From Eggerthellaceae bacterium (lineage in GTDB: Bacteria > Actinomycetota > Coriobacteriia > Coriobacteriales > Eggerthellaceae), in NCBI GenBank assembly GCA_017431165.1, contig JAFRLO010000018.1:1-55114 (forward strand): a stretch of DNA of 55,114 nt. The letters are read 5' to 3'. Within the stretch, counting starts at the first letter, position 1. Every line of letters begins with the position of its first letter. The notes beneath the pieces were generated by a model. The model made no database searches, was not told the origin of the DNA, and saw nothing but the letters and a program-made list of their open reading frames with translations. Of this stretch, positions 1 to 7,902 are shown piece by piece. The position numbers were made by a program, and so were the translations under genes.

Positions 1-22
1 ATTCCCGCGGAGCGGGAATCAC

Positions 23-304
23 TCAAGTCCCCCCCCGGACCACCACGAACAGTACGCCGTCCTGTTGGACGGCGTTTTTGCTGCTACAAAGGCACGGCTG
101 CGCATCATCTTTGCGCTTTGCTTCAGGCTCATGCACGAAGCATAATTGCCGCAAGGGACGAGCGAAGGCTCTCTGCAAGAATTCGGACTCCTCGTAATAC
201 GTATGTATGAGGTTAATGTCCAGTGTTTCTTTCTCATAGACTTGGCCATCATCTTCGTCTTCGAAGCTTTCGCCTGCTTCTTCGAATTCATTGTAGAGTA
301 TCAT
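23..304 (-). CDS. Doubtful small hypothetical protein
   Basis: This is a 93-residue reading frame with a very acidic N-terminal third (EFEEAGESFEDEDDG) and scattered cysteines. No family is recognised. The start at 304 is chosen because an AAGGAGG motif lies about six bases upstream; the frame stays open another 55 codons further up without such a site. Doubt comes from the 3' end: the last 30 codons run antisense through the + strand terminator at 54-80 and through a run of eight G on the coding strand near the stop. The true C-terminus may therefore differ, either by a frameshift at the homopolymer or because only the first part is real. Confidence 0.35.
   Translation of the reverse strand: MILYNEFEEAGESFEDEDDGQVYEKETLDINLIHTYYEESEFLQRAFARPLRQLCFVHEPEAKRKDDAQPCLCSSKNAVQQDGVLFVVVRGGT
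54..80 (+). terminator. Rho-independent terminator of an upstream + strand unit
   Basis: A 9-bp perfect stem (ACGCCGTCC / GGACGGCGT) with a TGTT loop is followed by a T run. The T run lies on the + side only, so it ends a transcript entering from left of the window. Bases 1-19 also form a short hairpin (ATTCCCGC, GGA loop, GCGGGAAT). The transcript it serves is not identifiable from 53 bases. Confidence 0.75.
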
Positions 305-416
305 TTCCAACCTCCTTGATGCCAAGATGCTCGGATTATTGCAAACGCTGGCATTTTGCTTTTTGGCGATTACAGTATTGAAAGCCACCGCAACGCATCC
401 AAGTTGCCCTAATACG

Positions 417-447
417 TTAAAACAATCACAGGCTTTACAGTTATAAT
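417..447 (+). promoter_or_regulatory. Possible promoter of the first ABC operon
   Basis: A consensus -10 hexamer TATAAT sits at 442-447. The best upstream match (TTAAAA, 417-422) leaves a 19-base spacer, so the -35 is weak. It lies about 50 bases ahead of the AAAGGAGA ribosome site of the gene at 501. No riboswitch fold was found between 305 and 500. Confidence 0.35.
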
Positions 448-500
448 CTATACACAGAGGGGCAATCAATCATCCGTGTTACAACACGAAAGGAGACACG

Positions 501-1055
501 ATGAGGAAGATCCTTGCAATCATAGCTATCTGCGTCTTGGCAATCACCATGCCTGCTGTTGCGTTCGCCGCAGGCGGCGGAGGTGGCGGCGGTGGAAACG
601 GTGGCGGGAGCGGAGAGCCCCTAGTAGTCGAATCCGCAAGCATCGAAGAAGGTGCCACGCTTGATTCCGTCGATTCTATCACTCTCGTGTTCTCGAAGAA
701 CGTGTGCGAGGCAAGTGTTCGCGATGCAAACCTTGCGCTCGGCTCTGTCATCGACGCTAAGGGCAATGCAGTTGCTGCAAAGGTCGTTCTTGCTGATGAC
801 CAGGTCGAACCCGACAAGCGCAACGATATGGTCTTCCAGTTCGAGAAGCCACTGGCCGCTGGAACATACAAGGTCATAGCAAAGGCTGGCATCACTTCGA
901 AAAGCGGTGATTCCCTTGCGGAAGATTACGTTTTGAATTTCACCGTCAAGGGAGCTGCTGCCTCCGGTAGCACGAACGCCGTTCCTATCATCATCGGAGC
1001 AGTTGTCATCATTGCGGTCATCGCGGGCGTGCTTGTTGCCAGAAGAAAGAAGTAA
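501..1055 (+). CDS. Secreted, membrane-anchored Ig-like (SbsA/Big_5-type) surface protein
   Basis: The 184-residue protein has a Sec signal peptide (about 1-23, cleavage after AFA), a glycine-rich linker (24-38, including eight consecutive Gly), one bacterial Ig-like domain of the SbsA/Big_5 kind (about 39-150, with VFSKNV and GTYKV strands), a transmembrane helix (about 161-180) and a basic tail RRKK. There is no LPXTG motif, so the C-terminal helix itself should anchor it outside the membrane. An AAAGGAGA site precedes the ATG. The stop overlaps the permease start by one base, so it heads the importer operon. A role in presenting substrate to the importer is inference from context only. Confidence 0.7.
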   Translation: MRKILAIIAICVLAITMPAVAFAAGGGGGGGGNGGGSGEPLVVESASIEEGATLDSVDSITLVFSKNVCEASVRDANLALGSVIDAKGNAVAAKVVLADDQVEPDKRNDMVFQFEKPLAAGTYKVIAKAGITSKSGDSLAEDYVLNFTVKGAAASGSTNAVPIIIGAVVIIAVIAGVLVARRKK

Positions 1056-2065
1056 TGAAACCAAACAAGGCTAAATGGGCTGCGGCAATCATTGCGGTTG
1101 TCGCGGTATTCCTATTGAGCATCTGTGTAGGAAGGTTCCCCCTTTCTCCTGATCAGGTGCTCCAAGCCTTGTTGCAGCGTTTTTTCGGCATTGATTTCGG
1201 CATCACGCCTGATGCGATTGCCATTGTCGCGGACAATCGTTTCCCTCGTGCCCTTGCGGGTGCCGTTGTGGGCGCATCGCTTGCCGCAAGCGGATGCGCG
1301 TTTCAGGGGTTGTTTCAGAATCCGCTGGTGAGCCAAGGAATCCTTGGTGTTTCATCGGGCGCGAGTTTCGGTGCGGCGCTATCCATCCTTATCTTCTCGA
1401 CCACATTATTCACGCCTGCGTTCGCTTTCGTCTTTGCGCTGTTGGCTGTTGGACTCAGCTTTATGGTTGCGCGCATGTGCGGCGAGGTCACATCGCTGAT
1501 GCTCGTTCTCGGCGGCATGATCATCTCGGCGATTTTTGCTGCGTTGTTGTCGTTCCTTAAGTACGTAGCAGACCCGTATAATCAGCTGGCATCGATCGTC
1601 TTCTGGAACATGGGCAGCTTAGCGTCGCTTGAATCGGCGGTGCTTCCGTACGGCTTCGCCGTCATGATCATCGGATTAGTGATACTGCTTGGTACGTCGT
1701 GGATGCTTAACGTGCTTTCGATGGGCGACCGCGAAGCGAGCAGCATGGGCGTTTCAGTGAAACGAGCGCGTCTTGCCATCGTTTCGGGTGCGTCTTTAGC
1801 AACCGCTGGTGCCGTGAGCATCGCTGGCACCATCGGTTGGGTTGGCCTCGTCATTCCGCATATCGCGCGCTTCATCGTAGGAAGCGATAACCGCACGCTC
1901 ATTCCGTTCAGTATGTTGCTTGGCGCCGCTTTCATGATGCTCGTCGATATTCTGTGCCGTACGGTGACGGGTTCGGAGATACCGCTTGGCATCCTAACCT
2001 CGCTCATCGGCGGCCCGTTCTTCATCTACCTGCTTCGCCGCTACAAGGGGAGGGGGTGGAAATGA
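1055..2065 (+). CDS. FecCD-family ABC importer permease
   Basis: The 336-residue polytopic membrane protein has the length and hallmarks of FecCD/BtuC permeases: an N-terminal helix, the RFPRALAGAVVGASLAASG segment that follows it in this family, and the coupling region GWVGLVIPHIAR. Such permeases form homodimers with a cytoplasmic ATPase and import iron-siderophores, haem, cobalamin or related metal chelates. It overlaps the upstream gene by one base and the downstream ATPase by four, indicating translational coupling. The substrate cannot be told from sequence. Iron, haem or corrinoid are all possible. Confidence 0.9.
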   Translation: MKPNKAKWAAAIIAVVAVFLLSICVGRFPLSPDQVLQALLQRFFGIDFGITPDAIAIVADNRFPRALAGAVVGASLAASGCAFQGLFQNPLVSQGILGVSSGASFGAALSILIFSTTLFTPAFAFVFALLAVGLSFMVARMCGEVTSLMLVLGGMIISAIFAALLSFLKYVADPYNQLASIVFWNMGSLASLESAVLPYGFAVMIIGLVILLGTSWMLNVLSMGDREASSMGVSVKRARLAIVSGASLATAGAVSIAGTIGWVGLVIPHIARFIVGSDNRTLIPFSMLLGAAFMMLVDILCRTVTGSEIPLGILTSLIGGPFFIYLLRRYKGRGWK

Positions 2066-2889
2066 GCCTCCTCGAAGTCAACGACCTTGCGTTTTCTTTC
2101 GGTGATAAGTTGGTGTTCGAGCACGTGAGTTTCACGGTGGATCCCGGACAGGTGTTTTGCCTGGTCGGCCCGAATGGCTGTGGAAAGACGACGTTGGAGC
2201 ATTGTGTGCTCATGCATCTGAAACCCCAGCGGGGAGATATTCGCGTCAACGGCAAGAGCCTTTCCGAATACTCTGAGCGTGAGCTTGCTGGAGAAGTTGC
2301 CTACGTGCCGCAGACGCACGTACGCTCGTTTCCCTATAGGACGATAGACGTGGTTGCTATGGGACGTGCGCGCAAGCAGCGTTTCTTGGACGCGCGGGCA
2401 GATCACGAGCAATATGCGCTCGAGATCATGGATCAGTTGGGAATCGATCACCTAGCGGAAAAGGAATACACTACCTTGAGCGGCGGTGAGCTGCAGATGG
2501 TGCTCCTTGCGCGTGCTTTGGTGCAGGAAAGCAAGATGCTTGTGCTCGACGAGCCCGTTGCGCATTTGGATGTGCGACGTACGCAGGATATCCTGCTGTT
2601 GTTGGCGAAACTTGCGAAGTCTCGCGGGCTTGCAATCTTATTGTCCACGCACGATTTCAATCATCCGCTTATGCTCGAGGACGAAGGCATTGACATTCAA
2701 ATGGGTCTTATGGAAGGCGGACGGATGAGCGAGATAGGTGTTCCAACGCAAATCCTTTCATCTGGCTGCCTCAATGATATCTATGGTATTGAAAGCCAGA
2801 TTGTGGAGATACCAGGTGAGCCTGTCCACCATTTCCTCGCTACTTGGAGTAATGGTAGAAAGGATTGTGTCGATAATGCCAAGCGATAA
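2062..2889 (+). CDS. ABC transporter ATP-binding protein (FecE/BtuD type)
   Basis: This 275-residue ATPase has Walker A GPNGCGKT (36-43), signature LSGGE (139-143), Walker B MLVLDEP (about 159-165) and a switch histidine in STHD. It pairs with the FecCD permease directly upstream (ATGA-type overlap) to power import. The start at 2062 is supported by a GGGGAGGGGG ribosome site; the reading frame is open further upstream but that part lies inside the permease gene. The order permease, ATPase, receptor is usual for metal-chelate importers. Confidence 0.92.
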   Translation: MSLLEVNDLAFSFGDKLVFEHVSFTVDPGQVFCLVGPNGCGKTTLEHCVLMHLKPQRGDIRVNGKSLSEYSERELAGEVAYVPQTHVRSFPYRTIDVVAMGRARKQRFLDARADHEQYALEIMDQLGIDHLAEKEYTTLSGGELQMVLLARALVQESKMLVLDEPVAHLDVRRTQDILLLLAKLAKSRGLAILLSTHDFNHPLMLEDEGIDIQMGLMEGGRMSEIGVPTQILSSGCLNDIYGIESQIVEIPGEPVHHFLATWSNGRKDCVDNAKR

Positions 2890-2980
2890 CACTTCGCATG
2901 CAATCAATCCGGATACTGGTAGCGGGCATGCATACGGAATGGGCGGAACAAATGCGAACGCTTCAGGGGAGAGCCTGTTT

Positions 2981-4072
2981 ATGAGGCGTATCGCTGCAAT
3001 CATTTGCATGCTGCTCGCTTTTTCGCTCGTGCTTTTCGCGGCGTGTTCCCCGTCTCGACCTGCGAATCCACGCACTGGTAACGTTATCACCGATTGTGCA
3101 GGGCGACATGTGGAGGTCCCCGAGAACGCGCAAAGCGTCGCTTGCCTATATGCGTATACGGGGCATGTGTGCGTGCTGTTGGGATGCGAGGACAAGATCA
3201 GCGCTGTGGTCAAAGGCCTGAAGCGCGATCATTTGATGGAACGCAAGATCGAGAATATCGATGATCTTCCCAGCCCGTACGGTCAGGGGGCAATCAATAT
3301 CGAGGAGCTTTCGGCTGTGAAGCCGGATTTGATTCTCGTGCGTTCCAGCGTCCTGCAGGATGCTGGCGAGCTCGAAAAACTCGGAGGTCTTGGGATTCCA
3401 TATTTGATCGTCGACTACACAACTGCTGCCGATCAGATTTACAGCATCGAGATGATGGGCAGTGCATTAGGCTCCGACGACCGTGCAAAAGCATACACCG
3501 ATTATTACCGTTCCACCTTCGACCTTGTACGTGAGCGTGTCGCGTCGATTCCCGCTTCGGAAAAGCTCACGGTGTTCCACTCGGTCAACGAAGCAGTGCG
3601 TACTGATATTCCTGGAACACTTTCGTATGAGGTTCTTGAGAATGCTGGCTGCGTCAACGTTGTTTCCAAGTCTTCCGAGCTGCATCTCGATGGAGAAAAG
3701 GGAAATGCAACTGTGGAGCAAATCTACACTTGGGATCCTGATGTCGTCTTGGTGAACGAGCCAACTGCATGCGAATACATCAAGACTGATAGCAAGTTCT
3801 CCGGCCTGCGCGCGGTGCGCGAAGGGCGCGTGTTCCAGCTGCCCGTTGGCATTTCGCGATGGGCGCATCCAGGTTCGGTCGAATCTCCGATTGCGACGCT
3901 CTACATTGCCAAGTTGCTCTATCCTGATCGTTTCGAGGATATCGACATCAGCCAGGAAACGAAGGATTTCTACGAGCGCTTCTTCGACATCTCGCTCACT
4001 GATGAGGATGTCGAGAGCATTCTCAGCGGCATTGGCATGCGTGAAGCTCGAGAGGGGAGTTCCGTTTCATGA
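2981..4072 (+). CDS. Periplasmic-binding-protein-like lipoprotein of the FecCD importer
   Basis: The 363-residue receptor has a lipoprotein signal peptide ending at Cys22 (LFAAC), then a two-lobe TroA/FecB-type binding fold. Visible hallmarks are the strand opening ITDCAGRHVEVP, the motif IEELSAVKPDLILV and the closing WDPDVVLVN segment. The start at 2981 is chosen because AGGGGAGAG lies about eight bases upstream and the signal peptide begins there; in-frame ATGs at 2852 and 2876 would add a hydrophilic leader. Its stop overlaps the next start by four bases. It should capture the importer's substrate at the outer membrane face. Confidence 0.88.
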   Translation: MRRIAAIICMLLAFSLVLFAACSPSRPANPRTGNVITDCAGRHVEVPENAQSVACLYAYTGHVCVLLGCEDKISAVVKGLKRDHLMERKIENIDDLPSPYGQGAINIEELSAVKPDLILVRSSVLQDAGELEKLGGLGIPYLIVDYTTAADQIYSIEMMGSALGSDDRAKAYTDYYRSTFDLVRERVASIPASEKLTVFHSVNEAVRTDIPGTLSYEVLENAGCVNVVSKSSELHLDGEKGNATVEQIYTWDPDVVLVNEPTACEYIKTDSKFSGLRAVREGRVFQLPVGISRWAHPGSVESPIATLYIAKLLYPDRFEDIDISQETKDFYERFFDISLTDEDVESILSGIGMREAREGSSVS

Positions 4073-4788
4073 AACGATACCTGATCTCATTCGATGACAC
4101 TGACAATCTCCAGACCTTGGGCACAGGCCATGTGCTTGATCGGTTTCTACATGCCATGCCATACGAGTTTTCGTACATAACGCGTCATCAGCTCTTCGTG
4201 AACGAGTTGGTGCCGTACACGTCGCACAATAGCTCGATGTGTTCCGAGCTGTGCGGAGAAATCGCCATGAGCGAATTGGTCGAACTAGCGGGGCGTTTTC
4301 TGGAGGCCGAGAGCGCTGAGGGTTCTGATCCGGGTCTTTGCGTCGCCGATTTGGACGGTATCACCGAGCGCGACTTGCTGATCGATTGGGGTCGCCGTGC
4401 GAAAAAAGAAGTGCTCAACAAGCAGGACGCATACGAGCTTGCGCAACGATGCTCCGTGCATCTGAGCGAGCATGGTGGAGATGGCCAAGGGGTTGTCGGG
4501 GCGCTTGCAGGCGTAGGTCTTCGGCTTTTCGGCAACGATGGTCGCGTGCGCGGGAAAGCGCCTATGGATTTAGGCCCGACAACCGTAGATGAGCTGCTTG
4601 CGAAAACTGGATTCGCACAGGTTTTTGACATGGATGGAATAATTCTGCCCGGAAGTTCAATTATCGAGGTCACTGAGCCAAAGGTGAAGGCGATATATCG
4701 CGATTCCAAACAAACCGTTCCCGTCTCGCGTGAAGGCAACGGCTTCCGCACGCTCAGCAAAGAAGAGATCAGGGCTCTCTGGGATTAG
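4069..4788 (+). CDS. TiaS-like DDTD-motif protein at the end of an ABC importer operon
   Basis: The 239-residue protein opens with a beta strand followed by FDDTDN (D9, D10, D12), the signature of the kinase-like domain of archaeal TiaS, which makes agmatidine in tRNA-Ile. A second TiaS-like element is the glycine motif GQGVVGALAGVG near residue 140. The OB-fold and zinc-ribbon domains that TiaS uses for tRNA binding are absent, so it is about half the usual size and probably does not modify tRNA. It overlaps the receptor gene by four bases (ATGA), so it belongs to the importer operon. A nucleotide-using function linked to the imported ligand is inference. Confidence 0.6.
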   Translation: MKRYLISFDDTDNLQTLGTGHVLDRFLHAMPYEFSYITRHQLFVNELVPYTSHNSSMCSELCGEIAMSELVELAGRFLEAESAEGSDPGLCVADLDGITERDLLIDWGRRAKKEVLNKQDAYELAQRCSVHLSEHGGDGQGVVGALAGVGLRLFGNDGRVRGKAPMDLGPTTVDELLAKTGFAQVFDMDGIILPGSSIIEVTEPKVKAIYRDSKQTVPVSREGNGFRTLSKEEIRALWD

Positions 4789-4890
4789 CTCCCGATTGTT
4801 TCGTTCCACGGGTACGGATACACGTCATCTAGCCGTGTATGCTCTAGACTTTCGTTCGAAGTATGCCTCGCCCTTGCAAGTGCTGGCATG

Positions 4891-5433
4891 CTATTCGATT
4901 GCGGCACCCATGGCGTAGGCTTTGGCGAGCGCTTCGTGACCTTCGATGTCGCCAGGTGCCTTCACGCCACCTGCGAAAACGGTGCCAGCAAGGCGGCTTT
5001 TCGGGAAGCATGCGATCCAGCCCTCGACGCCGCCGATAGCCCGTGTGTCGATGCCCTCATGAGGTTCCGCGGCGGTCGAAAGGAAATAGACGTCCCGGAA
5101 TGCGTAGTCCTTAACCCACAGAGCGTTCGCGCGGTCAATCATCGTTTTCATTTGACCACACATCTCATAGTAATAAATCGGCGTTGCCCATACCACGACA
5201 TCTGCCTCGCCGATTTTATCGGTTATGGCGGGCGCATCGTCCTTGATAACGCAGCTGCCGAGTTTGAAGCAGGCGAAGCATCCCCTGCAGAACGCGATTT
5301 GCTTGTCAGCGAGCCGGATGATTTCAACGTTATGGCCTGCGGATTTCGCACCATCGGCAAAAGCTACGGCAAGCGCGTCTGAGTTGCTGTTCTTTCGCGG
5401 GCTCGTGCTAATCACTACTACGTTCTTTGCCAT
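4891..5433 (-). CDS. Flavodoxin-family NAD(P)H-dependent reductase, iron-sulfur-flavoprotein-like
   Basis: The 180-residue flavodoxin-fold protein has an FMN phosphate loop STSPRKNSNS (9-18) and the aromatic flavin loop WATPIYYYEMCGQMK. A cysteine cluster C49-x2-C52-x2-C55-x5-C61 resembles the compact [4Fe-4S] motif of archaeal iron-sulfur flavoprotein (Isf), so it may carry both FMN and a cluster. Isf-type proteins reduce O2, H2O2 or other small acceptors with ferredoxin electrons. An AAGGAGA site precedes the ATG. It is followed after 18 bases... by no co-directional gene, and preceded by the alpha/beta hydrolase, which may share its transcript. The substrate is unknown. Confidence 0.8.
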   Translation of the reverse strand: MAKNVVVISTSPRKNSNSDALAVAFADGAKSAGHNVEIIRLADKQIAFCRGCFACFKLGSCVIKDDAPAITDKIGEADVVVWATPIYYYEMCGQMKTMIDRANALWVKDYAFRDVYFLSTAAEPHEGIDTRAIGGVEGWIACFPKSRLAGTVFAGGVKAPGDIEGHEALAKAYAMGAAIE

Positions 5434-5451
5434 GACGGTTTCTCCTTAAAG

Positions 5452-6255
5452 CTAGCTAACAAAACGTTCGATATGGCTGTTTACGAAATCAGGCGCATCG
5501 GCATTCGCATTGTGACCCGCATTCGGAACCCACACAAGCGGCAGGTTCTCGCCTGCAGCCCATTTCCGATTGAAGGCTTTCACGTCGCCGGCATGGTCTT
5601 TCTTGCCACACAGCAGAAGCGCTGGGCAATCGAGGTCGTATGCGCGATCGGCTTCAACAGCGTCGGCAAGAATGCGATATCCATGCGCTGCTAAATCGAC
5701 GTACTCCCGCTTAGTGTAATTGTCCATGAACGCTCGCATGAGACTGCGTCCATAATCGGTTTCGGCTGCGCCTCTTGTGCCCCAAGGTTTCAAGAGCGCC
5801 CATGGAATCGAGGCATACATACCTTTCGTGTGGCGCAAGAATTTGACTTCCCATGTGGGGTAATACTTACGTTTAAGTGGTGCGGAATCGATGGAAACGA
5901 AACCGCTTGCCCGTCCTGGATGCAGGTCGATAAACGCCTGTGAAACATAACCACCCATGGATTGCCCTACCAAGACAGGACTATTTATTCCTTCGGCATC
6001 AAGAATGCCATAAACCATGTTCGCCAAATCGTCCATCGTGAAATCGAGTGGATACGGACGCGATTCACCATGAGCTGGAGGATCCCACACCAAGCAGTTC
6101 ACTCGCCCAGAGAAATACTCCATCTGTTTGTTGAACAATCTATGGTCAGCCGTAAGCCCCGGAAGGAAAACAAGCCATATGGATGACTCTGCAGTTGCGT
6201 CAACCCAATATCGGATGATTCCGCTATCTGTTACGTATGTTTTCGGTTGCGTCAT
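5452..6255 (-). CDS. Alpha/beta-hydrolase-fold protein
   Basis: This 267-residue cytoplasmic enzyme has the alpha/beta-hydrolase core: oxyanion strand VFLPGL, nucleophile elbow GQSMGG (Ser99), an acidic residue in CGKKDHAGD and the catalytic histidine in NAGHNANAD (His248). The loop WDPPAHGES matches the usual DxxGxGxS region. It could be an esterase, lactonase or C-C hydrolase; nothing in the sequence fixes the substrate. The start codon has an AAGGAG very close (one base) and GAGGAG about 14 bases upstream, so the start may be read from either. The flavodoxin-like reductase follows 18 bases downstream. Confidence 0.85.
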   Translation of the reverse strand: MTQPKTYVTDSGIIRYWVDATAESSIWLVFLPGLTADHRLFNKQMEYFSGRVNCLVWDPPAHGESRPYPLDFTMDDLANMVYGILDAEGINSPVLVGQSMGGYVSQAFIDLHPGRASGFVSIDSAPLKRKYYPTWEVKFLRHTKGMYASIPWALLKPWGTRGAAETDYGRSLMRAFMDNYTKREYVDLAAHGYRILADAVEADRAYDLDCPALLLCGKKDHAGDVKAFNRKWAAGENLPLVWVPNAGHNANADAPDFVNSHIERFVS

Positions 6256-6282
6256 GCTCCTTATCGGGTCTCCTCGCCATTG

Positions 6283-7755
6283 CTATTTGCGAACAGGCTC
6301 AGGCTTCTCGATATTAGCGAACTTGTCAGGGTCACCCTGCTCACCGATTTCGGTTGGATCGCCGTGGGCGGTGAAGTCATCGTAGCCGGTCGGCTCGTCA
6401 GAGCCAGGAGCATCGAGAAGGTCTTCTTCGCTTACTGCCTTGAAATCGTGGTTGTTGAACACGTTCTTATCGAGCATGCCGCTCAAGCGAGCCATGCATG
6501 TGGTCACAGCAGCATCGCCCGTGACGTTGACGGCGGTACGGCCCATGTCGAGCAAGCGGTCGATACCCATGATCATAGCAACGCCTTCAGCAGGCAGACC
6601 GACCGACTCGAATACCATGGCAAGCATGATGGTGCCTACGCCAGGTACGCCGGCCGTACCGATGGATGCCGACACGGCCGTTAACACGACGGTGAGCAGT
6701 GCGGTCATCGAGAGATCGATACCGAAAGCTTGCGCGATGAAGATAACCGCAGCACCCTGCATGATGGCAGTGCCGTCCATGTTGATGGTGGCTCCTAATG
6801 GAATCGTGAACGAAGCGACCTTCGGGTCGACACCGATTTTCTTCTCGAGGGTTTCCATATTCAAGGGGATGGTCGCGTTCGAGGAGCTCGTCGAGAATGC
6901 GAACAGCATAACCGGAAGCATCTTACGCAGGAATTGCAGCGGGTTGAGACGTGTGAACAGGAATACGAGCAGCATGTATACGATGAGCAGCTGCACAAAC
7001 AGGCCCAGATACACGGTGCCGATGAACTTGAGCATCGGCAAAATGCCCGTCAAACCCAGATTGGCAAATGTGCGTGCAATCAGGCAGAAGATGCCGATAG
7101 GGGCGACTTTCAGGATGAGGCCGATCATGTGCATCATCACAGCGTTGAATTGTGTGAAGAAGCGATTGACGGTTGCAACTTTCTTGCCTAGGCGACCAAG
7201 GATGAAACCGAGGACCAATGCGAAGAAGATGATTTGCAGCATTGTTCCGCTATTCATTGCTGCGATGATGTTGGTCGGGATGATGTTGATAAGCATTTGA
7301 GCAAAGGTTTGGTCTGTTGAGGTCGATGAAGGCTCAACCTTAACGATGGATGCCATATCGAGGCCGACGCCCGGTTGAATCACTTGCGCAAGAAGAATGG
7401 CGATGGTCACAGCGAGTGCCGTGGTGCACAAATACATGAGGATGGTGCCCACGCCGACTTTGCCAAGAAGCTTCGGGTCGCTCATCGATGCTGCACCGCA
7501 CACGATCGAGCAGAATACCAACGGTACGACGAGCATTTGCATCAGGCGGATGAACCACTGACCGAACACGTAGAACACGCCTTCGATAAGGTATTCGTCG
7601 ACAACCGATTTATCGGGAACGGTTATAGAGCAGATAATGCCGACGATAATACCCGCTGCCAGCGAGATGAGAATCCACGTAGTGAGATTCACGCTTTTCT
7701 TAGGCTCTTTCTTTTTGACGATTTCAGCCGTCTGCGCATTTGATGCGTCAGTCAT
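6283..7755 (-). CDS. Dicarboxylate/amino acid:cation symporter (DAACS family)
   Basis: The 490-residue GltP/GltT-type secondary carrier takes up C4-dicarboxylates or acidic amino acids with Na+ or H+. Family hallmarks are the serine-rich re-entrant loop FSTSSSNATIPL, the cation site TINMDGTA and the AGVPGVGT loop of the second hairpin. Membrane segments begin at about residue 25 after a charged N-terminal tail. A C-terminal extension of about 60 acidic residues is longer than in the well-studied members. An AAGAGG site precedes the ATG, and a likely promoter with a palindrome over its -35 lies upstream. Confidence 0.92.
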   Translation of the reverse strand: MTDASNAQTAEIVKKKEPKKSVNLTTWILISLAAGIIVGIICSITVPDKSVVDEYLIEGVFYVFGQWFIRLMQMLVVPLVFCSIVCGAASMSDPKLLGKVGVGTILMYLCTTALAVTIAILLAQVIQPGVGLDMASIVKVEPSSTSTDQTFAQMLINIIPTNIIAAMNSGTMLQIIFFALVLGFILGRLGKKVATVNRFFTQFNAVMMHMIGLILKVAPIGIFCLIARTFANLGLTGILPMLKFIGTVYLGLFVQLLIVYMLLVFLFTRLNPLQFLRKMLPVMLFAFSTSSSNATIPLNMETLEKKIGVDPKVASFTIPLGATINMDGTAIMQGAAVIFIAQAFGIDLSMTALLTVVLTAVSASIGTAGVPGVGTIMLAMVFESVGLPAEGVAMIMGIDRLLDMGRTAVNVTGDAAVTTCMARLSGMLDKNVFNNHDFKAVSEEDLLDAPGSDEPTGYDDFTAHGDPTEIGEQGDPDKFANIEKPEPVRK

Positions 7756-7827
7756 GATTACCTCTTTTCCAAAATTGCGGCGATGCCTGGATAGGGCGAT
7801 TGTCGAGATAAGAAATCCTTTTTACCT

Positions 7828-7858
7828 ATTGTACAACGTCAGAGGTCTATTCGAATAG
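7828..7858 (-). promoter_or_regulatory. Probable promoter of the dicarboxylate symporter gene with palindromic operator
   Basis: On the minus strand a -35 TTCGAA (7850-7855), a 16-base spacer and a -10 TACAAT (7828-7833) precede the symporter gene. The -35 lies in the centre of a perfect 12-bp palindrome CTATTCGAATAG (7847-7858), a typical placement for a repressor site. The regulator is unknown. Confidence 0.5.
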
Positions 7859-7902
7859 CATTTGGAAAAAGAGAGAATGCACGATACCCGCCAATATACG
7901 CG

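Noticed and set aside
1-45. Calling a selenocysteine or serine tRNA 3' end
   Set aside because: The C-rich 3' strand and CCA fit, but the bases before the loop (AATCA) cannot pair with CCCCC, and the 5' half is outside the window.
305-500. Cobalamin riboswitch ahead of the first ABC operon
   Set aside because: Searched by eye for the B12 box and CTACTGTGA core on both strands; neither is present.
560-625. Repeat array from the GGC-rich tract
   Set aside because: It encodes the polyglycine linker in frame. The units are irregular and there are no spacers, so it is neither a CRISPR nor a tandem-repeat locus of note.
4820-4850. Terminator after the DDTD gene
   Set aside because: The TACACG/CGTGTA hairpin is only six base pairs and has no T run on either side.
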